NCBI RefSeq assembly: GCF_031764535.1
Contig: NZ_CP134499.1
Span: forward strand, 1,860,001 to 1,924,000
DNA: 64,000 bases
DNA from: Pseudomonas sp. SG20056
Lineage (GTDB): Bacteria > Pseudomonadota > Gammaproteobacteria > Pseudomonadales > Pseudomonadaceae
Direction of reading: 5' to 3'
Positions 42,013 to 50,451 of this stretch are shown here, piece by piece. The notes beneath the pieces were generated by a model that was not told the origin of the DNA, searched no databases, and worked only from the letters and a program-made list of their open reading frames with translations. Position 1 is the first letter of the stretch, and the number at the start of each line of letters is the position of its first letter. The translations under genes were made by a program, and so were the position numbers.

Positions 42013-42615
42013 TCAAGCGCGCCCGTAATAGCGTTCGAGGATTTCCATGGCCTTGTTGATCGACTGCAGGCGCGCCGTGTTACCGCCGCGATCCGGGTGA
42101 TGCAGGCTCACCAGTTGCCGGTAACGGTGCTTGATAGTGGCGAGGTTGAGCGTCTGCTCGCGGCCTTCGAGCTCGAACAGCTCCAGCGCCGCCTGTTTCT
42201 CTTCGCTGCCATGCATGCGCGTCCAGAAGCTCAGCAGCAATTTGGCTACATCCTGCTCGTCGGTGTCGTTGAGCTGACTGAGATCGAGGTAATAGTCACG
42301 CAACGGGTCGTGTTCGCTCAGTTCCGCGCTTCCGGGCTGATAGGGCAGCAACTGGATATTCAGCGCACTGATCTGCAGATAACCGCTTTGCGTCGCCCAC
42401 AGCTGCTCGCGCAGCCGGTAAAGGGCGTTGAACAGCAGAAAATGGGTGCGGAATAGCACCAGCTTGTCGGTCAGCGGCAGGTTGGGGATGTGCACACACT
42501 GGCGGGCTTTCAGCAGCTGGATCAACTGGTATTCGCCAAGGCCTTCAGGGGCCGCGCGCAGCAGCTGGTGCAGTTGTTCGGGCAGGTCGAGGCCCGGGTC
42601 GAAATCGTCGTTCAT
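42013..42615 (-). CDS. DnaJ-related J-domain protein
   Basis: This 200-residue protein has an N-terminal DnaJ-related domain (LPEQLHQLLRAAPEGLGEYQ, RTHFLLFNALYRL). A C-terminal J domain carries the HPD motif in KHRYRQLVSLHHPDRGGNTA. It presumably stimulates a Hsp70 ATPase for a limited set of clients. It is divergent from ttcA. Confidence 0.88.
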   Translation of the reverse strand: MNDDFDPGLDLPEQLHQLLRAAPEGLGEYQLIQLLKARQCVHIPNLPLTDKLVLFRTHFLLFNALYRLREQLWATQSGYLQISALNIQLLPYQPGSAELSEHDPLRDYYLDLSQLNDTDEQDVAKLLLSFWTRMHGSEEKQAALELFELEGREQTLNLATIKHRYRQLVSLHHPDRGGNTARLQSINKAMEILERYYGRA

Positions 42616-42712
42616 CGGCGCAGCCTAGCATTTCACTTTGATTGGGGTAGGGCGCGTCACGCTTTCTGCGTAAAATGCCGCATCCTCAACGACTTCCGGA
42701 CTCCAGCGCACC

Positions 42713-43537
42713 ATGGGCACCCTCTCGGTCAATCAGAACAAACTGCAAAAACGCCTGCGTCGCCAGGCCGGCGAAGCCGTTGCCGACTTCAACATGATCG
42801 AGGATGGCGACAAGGTCATGGTCTGCCTGTCCGGTGGCAAGGACAGCTACACCATGCTCGACGTGCTGCTGCACCTGCAGAAGGTCGCGCCGATCAAGTT
42901 CGAAATCGTAGCGGTGAATATGGACCAGAAGCAGCCCGGCTTCCCCGAGCACGTGCTGCCAGCCTATCTGGAGTCCATCGGTGTGCCGTACCACATCGTT
43001 GAGAAGGACACCTACTCGGTGGTCAAGGAGAAGATCCCGGAAGGCAAGACCACCTGCTCGCTGTGCTCGCGCCTGCGTCGCGGCACGTTGTATACCTTTG
43101 CCGATGAGATCGGCGCGACCAAGATGGCCTTGGGGCATCACCGCGACGACATCCTGGAAACCTTCTTCCTCAATATGTTCTATGGCGGCACGCTCAAGGC
43201 CATGCCGCCCAAGCTGCGCGCCGACGACGGGCGTAACGTGGTGATTCGCCCGCTGGCCTACTGCAACGAGGCAGATATCGAGGCTTACAGCCAGCTCAAG
43301 GAATTCCCGATCATCCCGTGCAACCTGTGTGGTTCCCAGGAGAATCTGCAGCGTCAGGTGGTCAAGGAGATGTTGCAGGACTGGGAGCGCAAGTCGCCGG
43401 GGCGTACCGAGATCATGTTCCGCGCCCTGCAGAATGTGGTGCCTTCGCAGCTGGCTGACCGCAACCTGTTCGACTTCAAGAGCCTGAAGATCGACGACAG
43501 CGCCACCCCGCGCTTCCTTGATGTGATGAACCTCTGA
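42713..43537 (+). CDS. ttcA: tRNA 2-thiocytidine(32) synthetase TtcA
   Basis: This 274-residue protein has the PP-loop [15 protein letters not shown] (SGGKDS at residues 40-45) and the iron-sulfur cysteines of TtcA in [13 protein letters not shown], with a third in [12 protein letters not shown]. It thiolates cytidine 32 in some tRNAs, using ATP and an Fe-S cluster. The ATG at 42713 lies 97 bases from the divergent J-domain gene. The DNA glycosylase gene follows after 31 bases and may be co-transcribed. Confidence 0.96.
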   Translation: MGTLSVNQNKLQKRLRRQAGEAVADFNMIEDGDKVMVCLSGGKDSYTMLDVLLHLQKVAPIKFEIVAVNMDQKQPGFPEHVLPAYLESIGVPYHIVEKDTYSVVKEKIPEGKTTCSLCSRLRRGTLYTFADEIGATKMALGHHRDDILETFFLNMFYGGTLKAMPPKLRADDGRNVVIRPLAYCNEADIEAYSQLKEFPIIPCNLCGSQENLQRQVVKEMLQDWERKSPGRTEIMFRALQNVVPSQLADRNLFDFKSLKIDDSATPRFLDVMNL

Positions 43538-43568
43538 TCCAGCAGTTTCCCGCCTCAAGGAATCCCCG

Positions 43569-44240
43569 ATGCGTGATTACAAATGGCTGCATGAGTACTG
43601 CCTGAACCGTTTCGGCTCGGTCGCTGCGCTGGAGTCGATCCTGCCGCAGCCGCGCACTGCTGATGAGCTGCGCGCGATCAGTGATGATCGCTACCTCTCA
43701 GTGCTCAGCCTGAGGGTGTTCCGCGCGGGCCTCAAGCACAGCCTGGTCGATGCCAAGTGGCCTGCATTCGAGCAGGTGTTCTTTGGTTTTGATCCGGAGA
43801 AAGTGGTGCTGATGGGCGCCGAGCGTCTGGAAAACCTGATGCAGGATGCGCGCATCATCCGTCATCTGGGCAAGCTCAAGAGTGTGCCGCGCAATGCCCA
43901 GTTCATCCTTGATGTGCAAAAGGAAAAGGGCAGTTTTGGTGCGCTGATTGCTGATTGGCCCGTGAGCGATATCGTTGGTCTATGGAAGTATTTGGCTAAA
44001 CATGGCTGTCAGTTAGGCGGGCTGTCCGCACCGCGGTTCTTGCGCATGGTTGGCAAGGACACCTTCGTCCCTAGTGATGACATGGTTGCCGCGCTGAAGG
44101 CGCAGAATATTATCGATAAGGTGCCGACCAGCCTGAAAGAGCTGGCCGCCGTGCAGGCGGCGTTTAACCAATGGCAGGAGCAGAGCGGGCGGCCGCTGTG
44201 CCAGCTGTCGGTGATGCTGGCGCATACGGTCAACCACTGA
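43569..44240 (+). CDS. DNA-3-methyladenine glycosylase I-like protein
   Basis: This 223-residue protein belongs to the Tag-like superfamily. It has DDRYLSVLSLRVFRAGLKHS, WPAFEQVFFGFDPEKVV, NLMQDARIIRHLGKLKSVPR and a helix-hairpin-helix-like C-terminal domain. It should remove alkylated adenine. The four-cysteine/His zinc site of classical Tag (N-terminal RCxW) is missing, so it is a divergent branch seen in pseudomonads. It lies downstream of ttcA and 10 bases before the sirtuin gene. Confidence 0.8.
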   Translation: MRDYKWLHEYCLNRFGSVAALESILPQPRTADELRAISDDRYLSVLSLRVFRAGLKHSLVDAKWPAFEQVFFGFDPEKVVLMGAERLENLMQDARIIRHLGKLKSVPRNAQFILDVQKEKGSFGALIADWPVSDIVGLWKYLAKHGCQLGGLSAPRFLRMVGKDTFVPSDDMVAALKAQNIIDKVPTSLKELAAVQAAFNQWQEQSGRPLCQLSVMLAHTVNH

Positions 44241-44250
44241 GGGTTTGGCT

Positions 44251-45009
44251 ATGCAGCGGGCGATAAAGCAAGTCGCAGAGCAGCTCAAGCAGGCTGAACG
44301 TATCCTGCTGATTACCGGTGCCGGGTTGTCCGCCGACTCCGGTTTGCCCACCTATCGCGGCCTCGGCGGCCTGTATAACGGTCACACGGCTGAAGGTTTG
44401 CCGATTGAGGCGGCGTTGTCCGGCTCGATGCTGCAGCGTGATCCGGCGCTGTGCTGGAAATACCTGGCGGAGCTGGGCAAGGCCTGCCTGGGCGCTCAGG
44501 CCAACGCAGGGCATTACGCGATTGCCGAGCTGCAGCGCAGAAAGCCGCAGTGCTGGCTGCTGACCCAGAATATCGACGGCTATCACCGCGCTGCAGGTAG
44601 TCCGATGGAGCGGGTGATCGAGATTCATGGCGAGCTGGCGCCGCTGTATTGCCAGTCCTGTGGCGCTGTCGATACCGAGCTGGCAGAACATCTCGATCGG
44701 CCGCTGCCGCCCAAATGCCGGCAATGCGCCGGGGTGCTGCGTCCGCCCGTGGTGCTGTTCGAAGAAATGCTGCCAGAACAGGCTATCGACACGCTTTATG
44801 CTGAAGTGCGCAAAGGCTTTGAGGTGGTGATCAGTATCGGCACCAGCGCGAGCTTCCCGTATATCGTCGAACCGCTGCTGCGTGCACGGCAGGCAGGCGG
44901 CTTTACGGTGGAGATCAACCCGCAGCGCACCGACCTGAGCGCTCGGGTGACCGTGCATCTGCAAGGGCGGGCGTTAGATGTTTTGCCGGAACTACTGAGT
45001 CACATTTAG
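44251..45009 (+). CDS. SIR2-family NAD-dependent deacylase
   Basis: This 252-residue sirtuin has the NAD motif ILLITGAGLSADSGLPTYRG, the catalytic region LTQNIDGYHRAAG and IEIHGELAPLYC with the catalytic His. The zinc-ribbon cysteine pairs are CQSC and CRQC, and VISIGTSASFPYI follows. It removes acyl groups from lysines using NAD+. The ATG at 44251 is used because GAGGG lies upstream; an in-frame TTG two codons earlier is less likely. Confidence 0.9.
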   Translation: MQRAIKQVAEQLKQAERILLITGAGLSADSGLPTYRGLGGLYNGHTAEGLPIEAALSGSMLQRDPALCWKYLAELGKACLGAQANAGHYAIAELQRRKPQCWLLTQNIDGYHRAAGSPMERVIEIHGELAPLYCQSCGAVDTELAEHLDRPLPPKCRQCAGVLRPPVVLFEEMLPEQAIDTLYAEVRKGFEVVISIGTSASFPYIVEPLLRARQAGGFTVEINPQRTDLSARVTVHLQGRALDVLPELLSHI

Positions 45010-45085
45010 AGCCATAGAATTTGCAAATGCATGCTATAGAGGGCATAGTCGCGCTCTTGTGAAATTCACCGACACGGTCGTGCCC

Positions 45086-45700
45086 ATGCTCAAACGCCTC
45101 GCACCCCTCGTGCCTATCGCACTCTCCGTGGTTTTGGCCGCCTGCGCCAACCATGCCCCACAGCCGGAGCTGGCAACCCAGCCTGCAGTGTTCTCCTCGA
45201 CAGAACTTGCCGAGTTTGACGAACAAGCCAAAGAAGCGGCTCTGGGCGACTTCACTGAAGACAAATCCTACAAACTGCCGCAACTGGCTGACAGCATCCT
45301 GACTCACGGCCTGTCGCTGGTGGGTACCCGCTATCGTTACGGTGGCAGCTCGGTGAAATCCGGCTTCGATTGCAGCGGCTTTATCGGTTATCTGTTCAAG
45401 GAAGAGCTGGGCATGAAACTGCCGCGCTCGTCCCGCGACATGATCAATATCGACGCCCCGCTGGTATCGCGTGATGAGCTGGAGCCGGGCGATCTGCTGT
45501 TCTTCAGCACCAATGGCCGTAATCGCGTCAGCCATGCCGGTATCTATATGGGCGATAACCAGTTTATCCACTCCAGCAGCAGCCGCAGCGGCGGCGTGCG
45601 GGTCGATAGCCTGGATGATCGCTACTGGTCGCGTACCTTTATCGAGGCCAAACGTGCCCTGGCGCTGGCTCCCAGTGACAGCGTGACACGCCATCCTTGA
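45086..45700 (+). CDS. NlpC/P60 lipoprotein endopeptidase (copy 1)
   Basis: This protein of about 204 residues begins MLKRLAPLVPIALSVVLAAC, a lipoprotein signal. The NlpC/P60 domain has the catalytic Cys in SGFDCSGFIGYLF and the His in RVSHAGIYMGDNQFIHS. It is expected to cut peptidoglycan stem peptides from the outer-membrane face. An in-frame GTG at 45059 is an alternative start, but the ATG at 45086 sits directly before the signal. It is followed at once by a paralogue (45866-46390). Confidence 0.88.
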   Translation: MLKRLAPLVPIALSVVLAACANHAPQPELATQPAVFSSTELAEFDEQAKEAALGDFTEDKSYKLPQLADSILTHGLSLVGTRYRYGGSSVKSGFDCSGFIGYLFKEELGMKLPRSSRDMINIDAPLVSRDELEPGDLLFFSTNGRNRVSHAGIYMGDNQFIHSSSSRSGGVRVDSLDDRYWSRTFIEAKRALALAPSDSVTRHP

Positions 45701-45711
45701 GCCTGCGGACG

Positions 45712-45738
45712 GCGGCTGCCGGTTGTGCAGCCGCTTTC
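45712..45738 (+). terminator. Terminator-like hairpin after NlpC copy 1
   Basis: GCGGCTGC (45712-45719) pairs with GCAGCCGC (45727-45734), followed by TTT. The short T run makes it a weak terminator. Confidence 0.55.
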
Positions 45739-45865
45739 CAGCTTTTCGTATTTGATGCATCTCGATAGTTTTCAATGCCTTACCAGGCAAAACTAATCTA
45801 AAGCTTGCTCTGTGGTGCGCAAGTCGGCAGAGTAGGGCGCATCTCGGCTCAGGATCGCCTTATCC

Positions 45866-46390
45866 ATGACCGCTCTCGCCCGTTTCAGTCTGCTGGTTGT
45901 TGTCGCGCTGCTCAGCGCCTGCTCCAGTCGTGCTCCTGCACCAATCCCGCAACCCGTCGTGCAAGCGCCCCACAGCAGCTTTAACGGCAATGCTGAAGAT
46001 GTGCTGTTTCGCGCCCTCGGCCTGGTCGGCACACCCTATCGCTACGGCGGCAATACCCCGGATGGCGGCTTTGATTGCAGCGGTCTGATTGGCTATGTCT
46101 ACCGCGATGCGGCGGGCATTAAACTGCCACGTTCGACCCGCGAGCTGATCAGCATGCGCGCCCCAACCGTCGGCCGCGACCGCCTGCAAAGTGGTGATCT
46201 GGTGTTCTTCGCCACCAATGGCGGCAGTCAGGTTAGCCATGCTGGCATCTATGTCGGCGATGGCCGTTTTGTTCATGCACCTTCAAGCGGCGGCACCGTA
46301 CGCCTGGACAGCCTGAGCAATACGTATTGGCAGCGCACCTACCTGAATGCCAAGCGCGTGTTCACCCCGGAACTGGCGCGCAACCCCTGA
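45866..46390 (+). CDS. NlpC/P60 lipoprotein endopeptidase (copy 2)
   Basis: This 174-residue protein has a lipoprotein signal (SLLVVVALLSACSSRAP) and an NlpC/P60 domain with Cys in GGFDCSGLIGYVY and His in VSHAGIYVGDGRFVHAP. It is clearly paralogous to the preceding gene (GTPYRYGG, LPRST/S-RE) but has a shorter N-terminal linker. The tandem pair probably results from duplication with later specialisation for different stem peptides. Confidence 0.9.
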   Translation: MTALARFSLLVVVALLSACSSRAPAPIPQPVVQAPHSSFNGNAEDVLFRALGLVGTPYRYGGNTPDGGFDCSGLIGYVYRDAAGIKLPRSTRELISMRAPTVGRDRLQSGDLVFFATNGGSQVSHAGIYVGDGRFVHAPSSGGTVRLDSLSNTYWQRTYLNAKRVFTPELARNP

Positions 46391-46417
46391 CAGCTTTGGT
46401 TTGCAGAGGGAGTAGGC

Positions 46418-47080
46418 ATGACCAACCGAACGCTCAATCTCGATTCCGCCCTGTATCAATATCTGCTGGATGTTTCCCTACGTGAAACACCGCTGCTCAA
46501 ACGTCTGCGCGAGGAAACCGCACAGCTGAGTACGGCGCGTTGGCAGATTGCCCCTGAGCAGGGGCAGTTTATGGCCTTGCTGGTGCAGTTGACCGGCGCG
46601 CGGCGGATTGTCGAAGTGGGCACCTTTACCGGCTACAGCGCCATTTGCATGGCCCAGGCCATGCCCGAAGGTGGTCGACTGATCTGCTGCGACATCCCCG
46701 CTGAGTACAACGCCACTGCCGAGCGTTATTGGCGCGAAGCGGGATTGAGTGGGTGTATCGAACAGCGTTTGGCGCCGGCGCTACAGACCCTGGCGGAGCT
46801 AGAAGCTGAAGGTTTGGCTGGCAGTATCGACCTGCTGTTTATCGACGCCGACAAGGCCAATTACCCAGCCTATTTGGAACATGCCCTGCGCCTGGTGCGC
46901 CAGGGTGGACTGATCCTGTTCGATAATACCCTGTGGAGCGGACGTGTGCTTGAGCAGAACCCCGAAAGCGACGACACCCGAGCCATTCAGGCGCTTAACC
47001 TGGCGCTGCGGGATGATCCACGCCTCGACCTGTCCTTGTTGCCGTTGGGCGACGGTTTGAGCCTGTGCCGTAAACGCTGA
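46418..47080 (+). CDS. O-methyltransferase family 3 (CCoAMT-like)
   Basis: This 220-residue SAM-dependent methyltransferase has the SAM site VEVGTFTGYSAICMAQAMPE, the DIDLLFIDADKANYPAYL metal-binding region and NTLWSGRVLEQN. It is related to caffeoyl-CoA O-methyltransferases; the substrate in bacteria is unknown. It starts 28 bases after the NlpC gene, with AGAGGGAG before the ATG. Confidence 0.9.
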   Translation: MTNRTLNLDSALYQYLLDVSLRETPLLKRLREETAQLSTARWQIAPEQGQFMALLVQLTGARRIVEVGTFTGYSAICMAQAMPEGGRLICCDIPAEYNATAERYWREAGLSGCIEQRLAPALQTLAELEAEGLAGSIDLLFIDADKANYPAYLEHALRLVRQGGLILFDNTLWSGRVLEQNPESDDTRAIQALNLALRDDPRLDLSLLPLGDGLSLCRKR

Positions 47081-47086
47081 ACCCGT

Positions 47087-47407
47087 ATGCCTGAACCGAT
47101 TCGTCTGCCCGAACAACCTGATGCCTGCGAGCTCTGCGCCCGTGCGGCCGCTTTGACGCGTCACCATTTGATCCCCAAGGCGCTGCACAACAAGGTTTAT
47201 GTGCAGAAGCGCTTCGGCAAAAGCGAGCGCATCAGCGCCACGCTCTGGGTCTGCCGTGCCTGCCACAATCAGATCCACCGGCTGTTCAGCGAAAAGGAGC
47301 TGGCGCTGACCTATAACAATCGCGACAGCCTGCTCAGCGACGAACGCCTACGTACGTTTGTTGAGTGGCTGGCCAGCAAGCCGGCGGGCTTTATGCCCAG
47401 ACATTGA
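47087..47407 (+). CDS. HNH-like zinc protein
   Basis: This 106-residue protein has CELCARAAALTRHHLIPKAL followed by VCRACHNQIHRLFSEKELA, a CxxC...HH...CxxCHxxIH arrangement typical of HNH nucleases with a zinc ribbon (YisB-like). It could cut DNA, though housekeeping members have no proven function. It begins six bases after the methyltransferase stop. Confidence 0.85.
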   Translation: MPEPIRLPEQPDACELCARAAALTRHHLIPKALHNKVYVQKRFGKSERISATLWVCRACHNQIHRLFSEKELALTYNNRDSLLSDERLRTFVEWLASKPAGFMPRH

Positions 47408-47471
47408 ATCGCGGCTAGGCTTGCTGCTTGTTTGTGATGACCTTCTGACCCCTTAGTAGTGGCGACTGCCG

Positions 47472-48737
47472 ATGACCTGTTTACGCGCGCTGTCATGTGT
47501 ATGCCTTGCTCTGCTGTTGGGCGCCTGTGCTGGGCCAACGCCGCTGATGCTGATGAGCACGCCGGTGATTTATCACCAGGCTGCTATCGATCCTTTCGCC
47601 CATTTGTCACCGGCAGAACGGGTGCCCGATGTGGCACTGTTCTACGCCACTACCCGGGCGCCAGAGGGCGTGGGCTATGGCAATCGCGTCAGTCCAACCT
47701 TGCAACTGGGGCGTGCCCAGGTGCGTTTGGGCGACCAGCAGAGTGATTGGTCGCAATTGCATTCGGCTTCGGTTAGCGAGCTGCGCGCGCGTGAGCTGCC
47801 ACTGAGTCTGATTGCGGCTCAGCAAACAGCGGTACTGCCGGTGCTGCGGCCGATTGATGTGCCTTTGGCGCCGCCGGTGCAGAGCTATGTCGATGCGATC
47901 AACCTGGCGCTGGACAACGCCCGCGACAAGGAAATCATCATCTATGTGCATGGTGCCAAGGTGGATTTCGCCAATGCCTGTGAACTGACGGGCGAGCTGG
48001 TACATTTTGCCGGGCGCGACTTTGTCGGTCTGGCGTTCGACTGGCCGTCACACCAGAACATTGCCAGCTATCTGCTCGGCATTGATGTGAATCGCGCTCG
48101 TGATTCTAGCCAGGCGTTGGCGCAGTTGATCGAACTGCTGGCGCGGCATACCGCTGCCGAGCGGATCAACCTGATCGCCTATAGCGCCGGTGGGCGCGTG
48201 GCATCTCTGGCGTTGCAGACGTTCCAGAATCGTCATCCGGATTTGAATACCGCGCAGTTGCAGGCGCGTTATCGGATTGGCGCAGTGGTGTTTGCCGCTG
48301 CGGATGTCCCCGAGGAAGTATTTGAGGGGCGTCTGCCGGCAATCAGTCGCGTCGCTGAGCAGGTGATGATCACTGTGTCCGATCAGGACGAGGCACTGGA
48401 TTACGCGCAGCGCCTGATGCCTGGTGGCGCACGGATTGGCAGCAGTCGGGCCGAGCAGAGCCTGCACCAGTTCACCCGCAGGCGGCACTTGAACAATGTC
48501 ACTCTGCTGGATGTGTCCGGTAATAGCAGCGAGCGCGGCTTTGATATCGTCGGGCATCACTACTGGTACCGTCACCCCTGGGTCAGCAGTGATGTGATCT
48601 TGCTGCTGCGTACCAACCTGCCGCCGGATCAGCGGGCGCTCTCTGTCACCGAGCACCCGGCAGTCTGGTACATGAATACTGACTACCCGCTGACGGTACG
48701 TGAAGCAACCCGGCGGGTACTCAAGGGGCAGTGGTAG
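47472..48737 (+). CDS. DUF900-family alpha/beta hydrolase lipoprotein
   Basis: This 421-residue protein has a lipobox (ALLLGACAGPTP, Cys at about residue 19) and the DUF900 core: FYATTRAP, EIIIYVHGAKVDFANAC, GLAFDWPSHQNIASYLLG, and the nucleophile elbow NLIAYSAGGRVASLAL. It should be anchored to the periplasmic face of a membrane. The substrate is unknown. A cytoplasmic relative is at 15413. Confidence 0.85.
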   Translation: MTCLRALSCVCLALLLGACAGPTPLMLMSTPVIYHQAAIDPFAHLSPAERVPDVALFYATTRAPEGVGYGNRVSPTLQLGRAQVRLGDQQSDWSQLHSASVSELRARELPLSLIAAQQTAVLPVLRPIDVPLAPPVQSYVDAINLALDNARDKEIIIYVHGAKVDFANACELTGELVHFAGRDFVGLAFDWPSHQNIASYLLGIDVNRARDSSQALAQLIELLARHTAAERINLIAYSAGGRVASLALQTFQNRHPDLNTAQLQARYRIGAVVFAAADVPEEVFEGRLPAISRVAEQVMITVSDQDEALDYAQRLMPGGARIGSSRAEQSLHQFTRRRHLNNVTLLDVSGNSSERGFDIVGHHYWYRHPWVSSDVILLLRTNLPPDQRALSVTEHPAVWYMNTDYPLTVREATRRVLKGQW

Positions 48738-48843
48738 GTGTTCTGGTCTGGCCTTAAGTGACGAAACATGCAGCTTGGTGCCAGCAGGATGTAAGTCTGG
48801 ATATGGCTAGTAAAAACCAACGGATAGCGAATGAGGAATCAGC

Positions 48844-49437
48844 ATGTTCACCCCTAAGCGTTTTGCCATTTTGGCTCTGCTCGGCCTGCCGTTAGCGACC
48901 CTGCAGGCGGCTGAGCCAGCGTTCAGCTGTGCCAAGGTAGCGGCTGGCAGTATCGAGGAGCTGATTTGTCAGACGCCTGCTCTGGCCGAACTTGATCAGA
49001 AAATGGCGAGTGTTTATCAGCAGGCTTCGGCCAAGGCCGAAAATCAGCATCCTCCTGTACTCAAGGCTGAGCAGAGAGGTTGGATAAAAGGCCGCAATGA
49101 CTGCTGGAAGGCCGCTGACCGTGAGCAGTGTGTAGCCGAGAGCTATCGCCTGCGGATTGCCGAATTGCAGGCGCGCTACGCGTTACTGAAAGGGACCGGT
49201 CCGGTGCATTTTCAATGCGATGACCTGCCAGCCAAGGAAGTCATCGTCACCTACTACCCCACCGAGCCTGGGACCCTGCTGGCCGAGTTTGCTGACAGCG
49301 TGGCGCTGATGTACCAGCAACCTGCAGCCAGCGGCAGCAAATATCAGGGGCGCAACGAATCATTCTGGGAGCACCAGGGTGAGGCGAGCGTGGTGTGGGG
49401 CTATGGCTCGCCCGAGATGAAGTGTCAGGCCAAGTAA
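48844..49437 (+). CDS. Two-domain lysozyme-inhibitor-like periplasmic protein (LprI + MliC)
   Basis: This 197-residue protein has a signal peptide (about residues 1-22). Next comes an LprI/DUF1311 domain with FSCAKVAAGSIEELICQTP, AELDQKMASVY and CWKAADREQCVAESYRLRI. The C-terminal part resembles the MliC fold: VHFQCDDLPAKEVIVTYY, QPAASGSKYQGRNESFWEHQ, then WGYG...MKCQ. Both domain families inhibit lysozymes (DUF1311 type i/c, MliC c-type). The combination suggests protection of the cell wall from host or predator lysozyme. Confidence 0.82.
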   Translation: MFTPKRFAILALLGLPLATLQAAEPAFSCAKVAAGSIEELICQTPALAELDQKMASVYQQASAKAENQHPPVLKAEQRGWIKGRNDCWKAADREQCVAESYRLRIAELQARYALLKGTGPVHFQCDDLPAKEVIVTYYPTEPGTLLAEFADSVALMYQQPAASGSKYQGRNESFWEHQGEASVVWGYGSPEMKCQAK

Positions 49438-49516
49438 TCCTGGTGGCTTAAGCAGTCTGCGCCAAATGGCGCATTCGTTTGACGCTTAATCATGAACTCT
49501 CTAACCTTCGCGCCTT

Positions 49517-49722
49517 GTAGCAGGTGCCCCCAACGCATTGCGTGTGCGGGGTGAAACAGGGAAGTCGGTGCGCTGTGCGTGTGAACGCCCGCTATTCCGA
49601 CGCTGCCCCCGCAACGGTAAGTGAGTCAAACGCCGCAAGAGCCACTGTGCGTGATGCATGGGAAGGTGCGGTCGTGAGCCATTCGGCTCGCTCACAAGCC
49701 CGGAGACCGGCCTGCTGCAGTC
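49517..49722 (+). ncRNA. Cobalamin riboswitch
   Basis: The conserved parts follow in order: GCAGGTGCCC (49520-49529), GTGAAACAGGGAA around 49551-49563, GCTGCCCCCGCAACGGTAAG near 49602-49621 and the B12-box AGCCCGGAGACCGGCCTG at 49697-49714. It lies about 120 bases before cobO and should shut off the operon when adenosylcobalamin is abundant. Confidence 0.93.
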
Positions 49723-49839
49723 CACGGCATCGCGGAGGGCGATGGCTGGCGTGTGGTGTGCGCTGTGCGCAGGCCCGCGCTTTCCCTATCCCCGCATGCT
49801 TTTTCAAGCCAGATCGCCCTGTGGCGGTGGAGCAGTGCG

Positions 49840-50451
49840 ATGACTGAATCGATTGAACGTGACGCCCGGCACAAGGCGCGCATGGCCCGCAAGAAAGCCC
49901 TTATCGATGAAAAGATTGCCCAGGCCCAGGATGAGTATGGCCTGCTGCTGGTGCACAGCGGCAATGGCAAGGGCAAGAGCAGCAGCGCCTTCGGCATGGT
50001 CGCCCGCGCCCTGGGCCACGGCCTCAAGGTGGGCGTGGTGCAATTTATCAAGGGTGCAGCCAGCACTGGCGAAGAAGCCTTCTTTCGCCGTTTTCCCGAT
50101 GAAGTCAGCTACCACGTGATGGGCGAGGGCTTTACCTGGGAGACCCAGGATCGCCAGCGTGATATCGACAAGGCGCGCGAAGCCTGGACGGTGGCGGCGC
50201 AGCTGCTGAATGACCCGGCCATCGGTCTGGTGGTGCTCGACGAGCTGAATATCGCTCTGAAATACGGATATCTGGAACTCGACGCGGTGCTCGCCGATAT
50301 CGAGGCGCGGCCGCTGCTACAGCATGTGGTAGTAACTGGTCGGGGCGCGTTGCCGGGCATGATCGAGGCCGCGGATACCGTGACCGAGATGAGCCTGGTC
50401 AAGCATGCGTTCAAGGCCGGGGTTAAGGCGCAGAAGGGTGTGGAGTTTTGA
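49840..50451 (+). CDS. cobO: Cob(I)yrinic acid a,c-diamide adenosyltransferase
   Basis: This 203-residue protein has a P-loop LLLVHSGNGKGKSSSAFG and VLDELNIALKYGYL, and begins MTESIERDARHKARMARKKA as in the CobA/CobO family. It puts the adenosyl group on the corrin cobalt. The start at 49840 follows GGTGGAG and gives the usual length; a longer frame runs into the riboswitch. It overlaps cobB by four bases. Confidence 0.95.
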   Translation: MTESIERDARHKARMARKKALIDEKIAQAQDEYGLLLVHSGNGKGKSSSAFGMVARALGHGLKVGVVQFIKGAASTGEEAFFRRFPDEVSYHVMGEGFTWETQDRQRDIDKAREAWTVAAQLLNDPAIGLVVLDELNIALKYGYLELDAVLADIEARPLLQHVVVTGRGALPGMIEAADTVTEMSLVKHAFKAGVKAQKGVEF

